64,000 nt of DNA from TMED-70 sp036164085 (GTDB lineage Bacteria; Chloroflexota; Dehalococcoidia; Lucifugimonadales; Lucifugimonadaceae), in the NCBI GenBank assembly GCA_036164085.1, contig JAYZJV010000021.1, forward strand, positions 105,641 to 169,640, in the 5' to 3' direction. Of the stretch, positions 8,914 to 17,578 are shown piece by piece. The notes under the pieces were generated by a model. The model was not told where the DNA came from. It worked only from the letters and a program-made list of their open reading frames with translations, and did no database searches. The position numbers and the translations under genes were made by a program. The stretch's first letter is position 1; every line of letters begins with the position of its first letter.

Positions 8914-9579
8914 TTAAATTGTTGAAGAAATTTTTTCTAACGGTAGTTTTTCTATGTCAGGAATCAATGCGTCTTTTTTAGCAAATCCTACAACAAGTAA
9001 CAAAAAAGGTCTTTCGTTTTTTGGTCTTTTGAAAATTTTGTTCATAAATCCCATTGGACTTGGTGTATGTGTCAAAGTGGAAAGTCCTGCCATATGTAAT
9101 GCAGTAATCAATATTCCTGTAGAAATTCCTACTGATTCAGATGAATAGTAATGCTTGACTTTTGATCCATCGTCAAGAAGACTGTAATTTTTTGCGAAAA
9201 TTCCAATTAGATATGGTGCTTTTTCTATGAAAGGCTTATTTGCATCAGTTCCTAATGGCTCCAAAGCGTTTAACCATTCTTTTGGAGCTTTATGTTTGTA
9301 AAATTCTTTTTCCTCGTTTTCAGCTTCTTTTCTTAAAGTTCTTCTGGTTTCATTTCTTGTTGATATTGCAAAATGCCATGGTTGCATATTTGCTCCACTT
9401 GGTGCTGTTCCTGCTGCTCTTATACAGTTTTCAATAATTGATTTGGGAAAAATATCTTCTGAAAAATCTCTTATAGTTTTCCTTTGCTTGATGTTTTCAT
9501 AGAATTCTTTAGATCGGGACTCCATATTTTCTAAATTAATATTTGGGTTACCTTTGTACTCAATAAATTTTTTCCTCAT
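8914..9579 (-). CDS. Iodotyrosine-deiodinase-like nitroreductase-fold flavoprotein
   Basis: A 221-residue FMN protein of the nitroreductase fold. TAPSGANMQPW (58-68) matches the FMN-binding segment of iodotyrosine deiodinase (IYD). Glu90, Tyr94 and Lys115 have the same spacing (4 and 21) as the human IYD triad Glu157/Tyr161/Lys182 that clamps the zwitterion of halotyrosine, and KPFIEKAP aligns with the KEYLDTAP block. HYYSSESVGISTGILITAL and the PDIEKLPLEKI end also parallel IYD. It lacks the membrane anchor of animal IYD. A reductive dehalogenation or tyrosine-like substrate is therefore plausible; a generic nitroreductase is the alternative. A good ribosome site (AGAGGAA) precedes ATG 9579. 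It is third in the sugar-acid operon. Confidence 0.85.
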   Translation of the reverse strand: MRKKFIEYKGNPNINLENMESRSKEFYENIKQRKTIRDFSEDIFPKSIIENCIRAAGTAPSGANMQPWHFAISTRNETRRTLRKEAENEEKEFYKHKAPKEWLNALEPLGTDANKPFIEKAPYLIGIFAKNYSLLDDGSKVKHYYSSESVGISTGILITALHMAGLSTLTHTPSPMGFMNKIFKRPKNERPFLLLVVGFAKKDALIPDIEKLPLEKISSTI

Positions 9580-9599
9580 TTTATTCCTCTTTTATAAAA

Positions 9600-9947
9600 T
9601 CAATAATAATCCTTAGTATCAAAAATCAAGTCAGTTTCCTCCCAAGAACTAATTTCTCCAGTCTCAAGTTCTTGGAAAAGAGATCCCATTATTTTTTGCC
9701 ACTCTTTTATTTTTTCTTTTTGTGGTTCTATGTGAATACCATTCTTTATATCAAAATTTTTATCTACTTCTAATAGCATTACAAGTTTATTTTGGTGAAT
9801 GAAAATTCTCATTCTTCCAATCGGTTTTTTTTCTAAGTCTTTGACAACTTCATCAAAAGGATTGGCGTGAAATTCAATGTATTTTTTTATTTTCTTTTCT
9901 ACATTCTTTAATTCATTTACTAAAACTATTAATTTATTCTTTTTCAT
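9600..9947 (-). CDS. L-rhamnose-mutarotase-like protein
   Basis: A 115-residue protein resembling the RhaM/DUF718 dimeric alpha-beta barrel family. YIEFHANPFDEVVKDLE carries the conserved His of the family's N-terminal helix, MRIFIHQNKLVMLLEVD is the central strand pair, and EWQKIMGSLFQ is the late helix with a Trp. The family interconverts sugar anomers. It sits between the lactonase and the IYD-like gene, 8 nt after the lactonase stop, which supports a sugar role. Similarity is moderate and judged from motifs only. Confidence 0.65.
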   Translation of the reverse strand: MKKNKLIVLVNELKNVEKKIKKYIEFHANPFDEVVKDLEKKPIGRMRIFIHQNKLVMLLEVDKNFDIKNGIHIEPQKEKIKEWQKIMGSLFQELETGEISSWEETDLIFDTKDYY

Positions 9948-9955
9948 AATAAGTA

Positions 9956-10855
9956 TTAAAACTTAGTTTTATATTCAAGTTTTCCTTGAATATCTAGTTT
10001 TACTCTAAATAAGTCTCCTCCTCTATAGGCTTTATAATTATAATTCTTAGGTTCACTGCCGTTTGGTTTTTCACCTGTGCCTGCATTGGCTGTGGTTACA
10101 TATAATTCATTGAGATCTTCTCCACCAAACATTGGACATGAAGTTTGAGTAGCAGGGAAAAATATTTCTCTTTCTAATTTACCGTCAGGATCAAATCTCA
10201 TTACTTTTGAGCTGAACCATATTGCAGACCATATAAATCCTTCTGAATCTACTGTCATGCCATCAACTATTCCTGTATCTTGATCGTCTAATTTTACAAA
10301 AACTCTTTTGTTGCTTATATCTTTATTATTTTTATTGTAATCCCATTGATAGATAGTTTTATTTAATGAATCTGTGGTGTAAAAAATTGTTTCATCAGGA
10401 GAAAATCCCATACCATTGCAAAGTTTAACTCCTTCATCAATCACATTGATTGAATGATCTGGGTTAATTCTAAATACTACGTCATTAGTCCAGTTTGTAG
10501 CATCTGTTCCACAATAAAAACTACCATCTGGACCAGAAGTTGCATCATTTACTCTTATGTTTATTTCTGTACCGTCAATTTTTCCCTGTTTTATAATTTT
10601 AAAATCTTCATCTGAATTCCATAAAATAATTCCTTCCCAAGAACCTAAAATTAACCCACCTGATTCATTGAATCTAAATCCTCCGACTTGAACCCCATCA
10701 TGAATAACTTCATTAGATTTTCTTTCAGGATTATATTTGAATAATTTTCCACCATAAATATCCGTCCAATATATATTTTTTTCTATGGGGTTCCAAACGG
10801 GGCCCTCGCCAACTACAGCATTAGGAGATGCTAATTTTTCAATATGATATTCCAC
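9956..10855 (-). CDS. SMP-30/gluconolactonase/LRE-family lactonase
   Basis: A 299-residue six-bladed beta-propeller that hydrolyses sugar lactones using one divalent metal. GEGPVWNPIEKNIYWTD has the metal-ligand Glu, RVNDATSGPDG and CNGMGFSPDE carry the conserved Asn residues, and GIVDGMTVDSEGFIWSA carries the catalytic Asp. No signal peptide. The start is GTG at 10855. It is the first gene of the minus-strand sugar-acid operon, divergent from the SDR at 10947. It would open an aldonolactone and feed the acid to the dehydratase at the operon's end. Confidence 0.9.
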   Translation of the reverse strand: MEYHIEKLASPNAVVGEGPVWNPIEKNIYWTDIYGGKLFKYNPERKSNEVIHDGVQVGGFRFNESGGLILGSWEGIILWNSDEDFKIIKQGKIDGTEINIRVNDATSGPDGSFYCGTDATNWTNDVVFRINPDHSINVIDEGVKLCNGMGFSPDETIFYTTDSLNKTIYQWDYNKNNKDISNKRVFVKLDDQDTGIVDGMTVDSEGFIWSAIWFSSKVMRFDPDGKLEREIFFPATQTSCPMFGGEDLNELYVTTANAGTGEKPNGSEPKNYNYKAYRGGDLFRVKLDIQGKLEYKTKF

Positions 10856-10946
10856 TTTACACCTTTACTCCAATATGGAATTTATAATATCACCATAAAT
10901 ATAAATCGTGTATACTTTTTGAAGAAGAAACTTAGAAAGGATTAAG

Positions 10947-11744
10947 ATGCTTGATCATAAAGGAAAAGTTGCAATAGTTACTGGCGGTGCACAAGGGATA
11001 GGAAGAGGCATTTCTGATGTACTTTCAACAGATGGAGCTATAGTTTGTATAGCTGATATTTCGAAAGATCATGGTAATCAAGCAGTAAAAGAAATAGAAT
11101 CTACTGGAGGAAAAGCTTTGTATGTAGAAGCTGATTTTAGTAAATCTGGATCTCCAAAAAAAGTCGTAGATGAATGTATTAAGAATTTAGGAAGACTTGA
11201 TATATTAGTCAATAATGTTGGAATACAACCTCCTGCTTCATACAAAAATGTTGAAGATACGACAGAAGAAATGTGGGATGCTGTTATTAATGTTAATCTA
11301 AAGAGTTATTTTTTAATGTGTAAATACTCTATACCTCATATGAAGAGTAAAGGAAAAGGAGTAATAATTAATATTTCTAGTGTTCAGGGTTTGCAATCTC
11401 AACAGCTGGTACCTCCTTATGCCGCAAGTAAAGGAGCTGTTCTGTCTCTTACTAGGCAAATGTCTTTGGATTATATAAAGAGTAATATTAGGATTAATGC
11501 AATTAACCCAGGAACCTTTAACACTCCAATGGTAAGAAAATCTATTACTGGAAATATTCAAGAAAGTATAGATTTATTTGGGAAAGATATTCCTATAGGA
11601 AGAGTGGGGGACCCAAAAGAAATTGGTCAAGTTGCTTCTTTTTTAGCAAGCGAAAGAGCAACATTTATATCTGGGGAGTACATAAATGTTGACGGAGGGA
11701 TTATGGCAAAAGGTGGCTGGGATGCAGGTTTACAAGGAGAATGA
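10947..11744 (+). CDS. Short-chain dehydrogenase/reductase
   Basis: A 265-residue classical SDR: VTGGAQGIGRGI cofactor site, DILVNNVGIQ, NISSVQG with the catalytic Ser, YAASKGA as YxxxK, and C-terminal NVDGGIM. It is transcribed divergently from the lactonase across a 91-bp gap with a TATACT box at 10911-10916 and AAAGGA just before the ATG. It may serve the same sugar-acid pathway. Substrate unknown. Confidence 0.92.
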   Translation: MLDHKGKVAIVTGGAQGIGRGISDVLSTDGAIVCIADISKDHGNQAVKEIESTGGKALYVEADFSKSGSPKKVVDECIKNLGRLDILVNNVGIQPPASYKNVEDTTEEMWDAVINVNLKSYFLMCKYSIPHMKSKGKGVIINISSVQGLQSQQLVPPYAASKGAVLSLTRQMSLDYIKSNIRINAINPGTFNTPMVRKSITGNIQESIDLFGKDIPIGRVGDPKEIGQVASFLASERATFISGEYINVDGGIMAKGGWDAGLQGE

Positions 11745-11746
11745 AT

Positions 11747-12820
11747 TTAAATAAAAGGATGGTTTCGTTTTTCTTCTTTATATTCTAAAAATACACCTGC
11801 TTTTATTTTTGCAGATATTGTTTTTCCAGCCTCAACTGAGTATGCAGAGCCATTTTTTTCAGCTTGTTCAACACCTCCATTATGCCATCCAGTGCAAGGT
11901 TCTAATCCTGCGTTATAGCATCTACCGTACCATGGATATCCATAACCTCCTCCGAAATTTCTCCAATACCAAATGTATTTAAATAAATCTTTAGGAAATT
12001 CTACCCCCCATGAAATATTCAAATCACTATTTTTTACTACGTACCATCCTTCATCTAATTCAGTAAAATAAGCCATATCTAATGATCTATCTGATTTTCC
12101 TGGTATTGACCTGAAATCAGATTTAGTACCATCCTTCATATCAACCATTGGCCATTCGCCGGAAAAATTAGGTTTTAATTTTGAAGATTTATCTACATCT
12201 TCAGGATGCGATAGAATTGTGCATTTAGGTAAAGTAAGTGTACAATTCTCAGATAAAAAGGAGCCACCTATAGCTATATGTTCAAGCCAAACTATATCTA
12301 AATCTTCTTCAGCAAAATTAGTAACTTTTTGATCTATTTCAATATAAGAATCATTTTCTTTTAAAGATATAGTCCTTTTTATTTCAAAAGGACTCCTAAT
12401 GCTTCTCCCTGTAAATTCTATAGAACAAATTTCTGGAGTATCAATAATTATTTTAGTATCCCAAGGGATATTGTTCACATCTCCATGGATTCCAAAATCT
12501 GCACCAAAATATTCACTTGGATATCCTCCGTGTGGAACAACAGTTTGCCACCCTCCTTCATAATAATCTAACCAAACAGATGCAGGATCTCCAGTTGATG
12601 GGACAGTAAGATTAGGGTTTCTTATTCCCCAAGGGGTCTTAAACATAAATTCTGTGTCTGTTGGTTTATAGACAAAGCTAGAAATATCTGCACCTTTATC
12701 CGAAAGAATTAAAACTCTGATTTTTTCATTTTCCAAAATTACTGTTTTTAATCCTCTATATTGCCAGGCATCAGAAACTCTAACTCCATGTGATCTTTCA
12801 TCTTGATAATTTGTAGACAT
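11747..12820 (-). CDS. Aldose-1-epimerase-like (DUF4432) protein
   Basis: A 357-residue galactose-mutarotase-fold protein. Recognisable blocks are VLILSDKGADISSFVYKP (about 34-51), GGWQTVVPHGG, FGIHGDV (about 128-134) with a conserved His, VWLEHIAIGG, and the Trp-rich CTGWHNGG near the C-terminus. The fold binds sugars, and relatives interconvert anomers or are uncharacterised. It stops 3 bp from the convergent SDR stop. No signal peptide. Likely supports the neighbouring sugar catabolism. Confidence 0.75.
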   Translation of the reverse strand: MSTNYQDERSHGVRVSDAWQYRGLKTVILENEKIRVLILSDKGADISSFVYKPTDTEFMFKTPWGIRNPNLTVPSTGDPASVWLDYYEGGWQTVVPHGGYPSEYFGADFGIHGDVNNIPWDTKIIIDTPEICSIEFTGRSIRSPFEIKRTISLKENDSYIEIDQKVTNFAEEDLDIVWLEHIAIGGSFLSENCTLTLPKCTILSHPEDVDKSSKLKPNFSGEWPMVDMKDGTKSDFRSIPGKSDRSLDMAYFTELDEGWYVVKNSDLNISWGVEFPKDLFKYIWYWRNFGGGYGYPWYGRCYNAGLEPCTGWHNGGVEQAEKNGSAYSVEAGKTISAKIKAGVFLEYKEEKRNHPFI

Positions 12821-12937
12821 TCTTAATTCCTTGAAAAAAATTATTATTAAAAATATTATATGTGAATAATTTATATGTTAAATTTTATAATTTTAGTATC
12901 TTAATCTATAAGATATTTATAAAAGTCAGGATTATTA

Positions 12938-14254
12938 ATGAATGAGATAAATAATTCAAAAAAACTTTACTCTAAAGCTAAAAAATATATCGCAGGTGGA
13001 ATTTCCTCTCAAATAAGAGTCTTGGAACATTCTGAAGTTCCTCTTTTTATTAGTAAAGCTGAAGGATCAAAAATTTGGGATGTTGATGGGAATCAATATA
13101 TTGACTACATACAAGGTATGGGTCCTAATATATTTGGACATGCTCCTGATTTTATTAATAAAAAGGTTTCAGAAGAAATTAATAAAGGAATGATTTATGC
13201 AGCTCAGTTTGACAAAGAAATTGAAGTAGCTGAAAAAGCATTAAAAATACTAAATACTAAAGATTGGACAGTTAGATTTGCGTCTAGTGGAACAGAAATA
13301 GATCAGCTATTAATTCGATTGATGAGAGGGTACACGAACAGACAATTGTTTGTGAAGTTTGAAGGACATTATCATGGTTGGATGGATTCTATCAATTATT
13401 CTGTTCATCCTGATTTAGAATTAGCAGGAGATAATTCAAATCCAGAGCCAGTTCCAGAGTCGAAAGGAATGGATGAAAATACAAAAAATAGTGTGATAAT
13501 AGCTAGATGGAATGACATTGAACATCTCAAGGATATTTTTAATAAATATGACAATCAAATTGCAGGTGTTCTTATGGAACCTATCCTTGCAAATACTAAC
13601 TGTATCATACCAGATGATGGATATATTCAATCAGTAAAAAAATTGTGTAGCGATAATGGTTCACTTTTAGCATTTGATGAAGTGATAACTGGATTCAGAA
13701 TTTTAAAAGGTAGTGCAAAAGAATTTTTTGGAGTAACTCCAGACCTAGCAACTTTTGCCAAATCTTTTGCTGGAGGGTTTCCAATAGCTATGCTTGCAGG
13801 ATCTAGAGAAATCATGGATTTTGTGGGTGATGGGACTGTTTATCATGGAGGAAGTTTTAACTCTAATGTAGCTTCTATAGCCGCCGCTAATGCTTCTTTA
13901 GATGAAATGACAAAGAATAAAAACTTTTTTAATAATTTGGAACAAAAAGGTAACAAATTAATTTATGGGATAAAAAAACTTTCTGAAGACTTAGATATAA
14001 ATATTCATGCCCAAGGACTTGGTTCTGTTTTTTCTATCTCTTTTACAGATAAAGAACATATTAGAGACTGGAGAGATCATTTCAGGAATTGTGATGAGAA
14101 AAAATATAAAACTTTTTGTGAAATAATTTTTAGAAAGGGGATAAGGCTTTCATCAAATGGTAGAGTCCATTTAGCTACTTCTCATTCAGACCAGGATATT
14201 GAAAAAACATTAGAGATGTTTAGATTGTCCCTTATTGATTTAAAAAATCAATAA
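12938..14254 (+). CDS. Class III aminotransferase, glutamate-1-semialdehyde aminomutase-like
   Basis: A 438-residue PLP enzyme. AKKYIAGGISSQIR at the start, RFASSGTEIDQL, FEGHYHGWMDS, and LLAFDEVITGFR follow the HemL pattern. The PLP lysine is Lys275 in TFAKSFAGGFP, close to Lys273 of HemL. The neighbours are not tetrapyrrole genes, so it is more likely a catabolic aminomutase or aminotransferase of the same branch than true HemL. It is divergent from the mutarotase-like gene across 117 bp. Confidence 0.87.
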   Translation: MNEINNSKKLYSKAKKYIAGGISSQIRVLEHSEVPLFISKAEGSKIWDVDGNQYIDYIQGMGPNIFGHAPDFINKKVSEEINKGMIYAAQFDKEIEVAEKALKILNTKDWTVRFASSGTEIDQLLIRLMRGYTNRQLFVKFEGHYHGWMDSINYSVHPDLELAGDNSNPEPVPESKGMDENTKNSVIIARWNDIEHLKDIFNKYDNQIAGVLMEPILANTNCIIPDDGYIQSVKKLCSDNGSLLAFDEVITGFRILKGSAKEFFGVTPDLATFAKSFAGGFPIAMLAGSREIMDFVGDGTVYHGGSFNSNVASIAAANASLDEMTKNKNFFNNLEQKGNKLIYGIKKLSEDLDINIHAQGLGSVFSISFTDKEHIRDWRDHFRNCDEKKYKTFCEIIFRKGIRLSSNGRVHLATSHSDQDIEKTLEMFRLSLIDLKNQ

Positions 14255-14292
14255 TTGAAAAATTTGACAATTAAATATTTCTTTATAATTTT

Positions 14293-14322
14293 TTCACAAT
14301 TTATTCATAAATTTGATATAAA
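14293..14322 (+). promoter_or_regulatory. Possible promoter for the MmpL transporter
   Basis: TTCACA at 14293-14298 and TATAAA at 14317-14322 are separated by 18 nt. A second pair, TTGACA at 14264 and TATAAT at 14284, has perfect hexamers but only 14 nt between them, too short for a usual sigma70 promoter. AAAGGA precedes the ATG at 14353. Confidence 0.35.
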
Positions 14323-14352
14323 ATTTAAATATCTAATTTCACAAAGGACACA

Positions 14353-16719
14353 ATGAACTTAAAATCTTTAACTTCTTTTTGCGCTAGGAAACCATACGTT
14401 GTAATCTTTATTTGGATAATTTTATTGGGTTTGTCTGTATTTATATCTCAAAATTATCTTTCAGAAGCTTTATCTGGTGGAGATGGAGCAACCATAGATA
14501 CAGAATCAAAGCTTGCAAATAAGCTTAAAAAAGAAAAGATTGATTTATTAGAATCTTCGAAACCTAAAAAGTCTGAGGCTGAATCTCAGGAACAAACCTC
14601 TGACAATTTACTTGTAATAAACTCCAAAACCTATAAATTTCCATCTGATGAGTACGTTAAAGCCATTGGAGATTTTTTTATAGTAGTTCAAGATGAAATT
14701 GATAAATCAGGAATAGAACAAAATATAGGAAAAGTATCTGATTATAAAATCAATCCTTCATCAGATGGGACTACAGTTATGATGTCAGCTCCATTTGTTA
14801 GAGGAGAATTAGTCCCTGCTCTTATGCATTTGCTAGAAGAATATTCAAATGAAGATTTTCATTTTTATTTCATTGGACAAGATTCCATTGAGCATACATT
14901 TTTAGAACTTGCTGAAAAAGACTTAGTTACAGGAGAAACAATAGGCATTTCTGTAGCAATAATTATTCTTGCTTTAGTTTTTGGGTCAGTAACATCAGCT
15001 TTTATCCCAGTAATTCTAGCAATTGTATCTATAACAATAGCTGTTGGATTAATTTCAATAATAGGTCAATTTGTTAGCCTTAATGAGTTTGTTCCAAACA
15101 TCATGTCTATGATGGGGCTGGCAGTAGGAATAGATTATTGTTTGTTTATTTTGTCAAGATACAGAGAAGAAAGACAAAGTGGAGCAGATAAACTTCAGGC
15201 GGTAATCAATTCAGGTTCAACTGCTGGGAAAGCGGTAATGTTTAGCGGGTTGACAGTTGTGTTTGCTTTAGTAGGGATGTTCGTTATTCCAGAAAAAACT
15301 TTCCATGCTCTAGGCACTGGGGCTATAGTTGTAGTTTTTGTTGCGGTTTTTGCTGGAGTGACTCTTTTGCCTGCAATAATTGGCTTATTGGGAGATCGGG
15401 TTAACAGTTTTGAAGTACCCAAGTTAGCTACTGTAATACTTTTTATAGCAGGATTTTTATTTGTATCCATCACTCAAGAATTAGGACCCAAACTATTATT
15501 GGTATCTGGCTTAATAATGCTATTTATAATCCTGATTTCATTTTTGAAAAAGAAGGGTTTATCAATTAAATTTTTATCAACTACCTCCACTTCAAATGTA
15601 GATGAAGGTGGTTTTTGGAATGCAATTACATTGCAAGTAATGAAGAGATCGATTTTAAGTATGTCTATTGCTGCATTATTTTTATTAGTACTTTCGTATT
15701 TTTATTTTGATTTAGAAAAAGGGACTAGTGGTATTTCTGCATTGCCTGATGAGGAACCAATAAAAGTAGGTTTTGAACTCTTAAATGAAAAATATGGTTA
15801 TGGAGCTGATATGCCTACGACTATTGTAATAGAAGCAAACATGGAATCAGAAGAAATTAAGAAAGCCATAATTAACCTTGAAATAGAAATGTCAGAAGAT
15901 GATTTTTTTCTTCCTCCAGAAATACTTATTGAAGAAACTGTGAATTATGCTGAACTAACATCAATGATTCCGGGTGATCCTCAAAATCAACCAGCATTAA
16001 ATGCTATAAAGCGACTCAGGAAAGATATGATTCCAACTTCATTTGGCGGTATCCCCCAAGACCAATATAAAGTATATGTAGGAGGAATTTCTGCAGAAGT
16101 TGTTGATGCCGTTACAATGACTGATGATTATTTCCCCATAGTTCTGAGCATAGTACTTCTTCTAAGTTTATTATTGCTTTTATTAGCTTTTAGATCTATT
16201 ACAATATCTATAGCTTCTATAATTATGAACCTTTTATCAGTTGGAGCATCTTATGGACTTCTAGTTTTGGTATTTCAGAAAGGATTTTTAATAGATCTAA
16301 TTGGATTTCAACAGGTTGATCAACTAGAATTTTGGCTTCCTCTGTTTATGTTTAGTATTTTATTTGGATTATCAATGGATTATCACGTTTTTATGTTAAG
16401 TAGAATTAAAGAAAATTTTGACGAGACTAATTCTACAGATGATTCTGTGGCTTTTGGATTAAGAAGAACTGCCAGTATTATAACTGGCGCTGCTTTAATT
16501 ATGGTTGCTGTATTTGGTGGTTTTGCCTTAGGTGACATATCCTTTTTCCAGTCAATGGGTTTTGGTCTTGGCGCAGCAGTTCTTATTGACGCAACAATTG
16601 TAAGGTCTATTTTGGTTCCAAGTGTATTGAAAATCTTAGGAACTAGAGCTTGGTATCTTCCAAGTTGGTTAAATTGGCTTCCTAACATATCAATAGAAGG
16701 TTCATCTGAAAAAGAATAA
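14353..16719 (+). CDS. MmpL-family RND transporter
   Basis: A 788-residue inner-membrane transporter with the two-fold RND layout: one TM at about 15-33, an extracytoplasmic domain, five TMs (about 195-370), two further TMs (about 345-400), then a second TM/loop/TM half ending near 760. The proton-relay Asp-Tyr pairs appear in GIDYCLF (about 257) and SMDYHVFM (about 676), and SRYREER and SRIKENF follow them as in MmpL proteins. It probably exports lipids or hydrophobic compounds. No adjacent lipid gene gives the substrate. Confidence 0.88.
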   Translation: MNLKSLTSFCARKPYVVIFIWIILLGLSVFISQNYLSEALSGGDGATIDTESKLANKLKKEKIDLLESSKPKKSEAESQEQTSDNLLVINSKTYKFPSDEYVKAIGDFFIVVQDEIDKSGIEQNIGKVSDYKINPSSDGTTVMMSAPFVRGELVPALMHLLEEYSNEDFHFYFIGQDSIEHTFLELAEKDLVTGETIGISVAIIILALVFGSVTSAFIPVILAIVSITIAVGLISIIGQFVSLNEFVPNIMSMMGLAVGIDYCLFILSRYREERQSGADKLQAVINSGSTAGKAVMFSGLTVVFALVGMFVIPEKTFHALGTGAIVVVFVAVFAGVTLLPAIIGLLGDRVNSFEVPKLATVILFIAGFLFVSITQELGPKLLLVSGLIMLFIILISFLKKKGLSIKFLSTTSTSNVDEGGFWNAITLQVMKRSILSMSIAALFLLVLSYFYFDLEKGTSGISALPDEEPIKVGFELLNEKYGYGADMPTTIVIEANMESEEIKKAIINLEIEMSEDDFFLPPEILIEETVNYAELTSMIPGDPQNQPALNAIKRLRKDMIPTSFGGIPQDQYKVYVGGISAEVVDAVTMTDDYFPIVLSIVLLLSLLLLLLAFRSITISIASIIMNLLSVGASYGLLVLVFQKGFLIDLIGFQQVDQLEFWLPLFMFSILFGLSMDYHVFMLSRIKENFDETNSTDDSVAFGLRRTASIITGAALIMVAVFGGFALGDISFFQSMGFGLGAAVLIDATIVRSILVPSVLKILGTRAWYLPSWLNWLPNISIEGSSEKE

Positions 16720-16771
16720 TTGAAATATTTCATGCATTTTTTAGTTAATTTTGTTCTATAGTTAAACAAAT

Positions 16772-17578
16772 ATGAAAAGTAATTCAACAATTGAAGTAGC
16801 TCTTTTAGGGGGCAAAGGGACTATTGGATCAGGATTAAGGTATTTCCTGCCAAAATTTGATTCTCGCTATAGGTTTACTATTATTGATCTTAAGGACTCT
16901 ATAGAAAAATCAAAAATTTTAAATTCTAAAGATACTTTTGTAGATCTTGATATTTCTAAGGATCAAGAAAAATTAAAAAAAGCATTATCAAATAAAGACT
17001 TGATAATTTATCTTGCTCGAAAGGACCCACTAGATAAAATGAACCAAATGACTGACACGGTTTTTAATTCTATAGAGGAAATTTCTCCTGAATCACTTGT
17101 TATAGCTTCTAGTTCAGTCCATGCTACAGGAGGAGCATATTTCCCATTTATTAAACAACCATATTCTATTATTGCAAAAAGAGAATTTGAAAAGCTAAAC
17201 AATTGGCCGAAAGCTCTTAGTAATTTTTTAGAACCATGTCCAACTGGTGATTATGGGCTAGAAAAGGCTTATGTTGAATCTTGGTGTCAACGTTTTGCAG
17301 CTACAAATAAATTTGCCATTGCTGCAAGATGGGGTGGAATAAATGATAATAATGAAATGATAGATGAAGTGGCCTATTTTACTGTTTGGTGCCATCAGGA
17401 AGATTCAGCACGATTCGTTGATAATTGTTATAAAACTTTTCTTAATGGAAATATTAGATCAGGTGCACATTATTATGTAATATCTAATAATACTTATAAT
17501 ATTTTTGATATAGAAACATCAAAAAAAGAATTAGGCTATGAACCTAAATTTGATGCTGAGGTATTTTATAAAAAATGA
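16772..17578 (+). CDS. NAD-dependent epimerase/dehydratase, uronate-dehydrogenase-like
   Basis: A 268-residue extended SDR. LLGGKGTIGSGLRYFLP is the cofactor loop, LVIASSSVHATGG holds the catalytic Ser region, and YGLEKAY is the YxxxK pair. AARWGGIND is the block after the active site seen in NAD-dependent uronate dehydrogenases. It would oxidise a sugar or uronate C1. First of four tightly packed genes (16772-20699); its TGA overlaps the next ATG (ATGA). Confidence 0.82.
   Translation: MKSNSTIEVALLGGKGTIGSGLRYFLPKFDSRYRFTIIDLKDSIEKSKILNSKDTFVDLDISKDQEKLKKALSNKDLIIYLARKDPLDKMNQMTDTVFNSIEEISPESLVIASSSVHATGGAYFPFIKQPYSIIAKREFEKLNNWPKALSNFLEPCPTGDYGLEKAYVESWCQRFAATNKFAIAARWGGINDNNEMIDEVAYFTVWCHQEDSARFVDNCYKTFLNGNIRSGAHYYVISNNTYNIFDIETSKKELGYEPKFDAEVFYKK

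Noticed and set aside
14264..14289. Perfect TTGACA and TATAAT hexamers
   Set aside because: The spacer is only 14 nt, too short for a standard sigma70 promoter, so the 14293-14322 pair is preferred.
16720..16750. TGAAATATTTCA palindrome followed by T-tract after the MmpL gene
   Set aside because: The stem is all A-T apart from two pairs and too weak to call a terminator.
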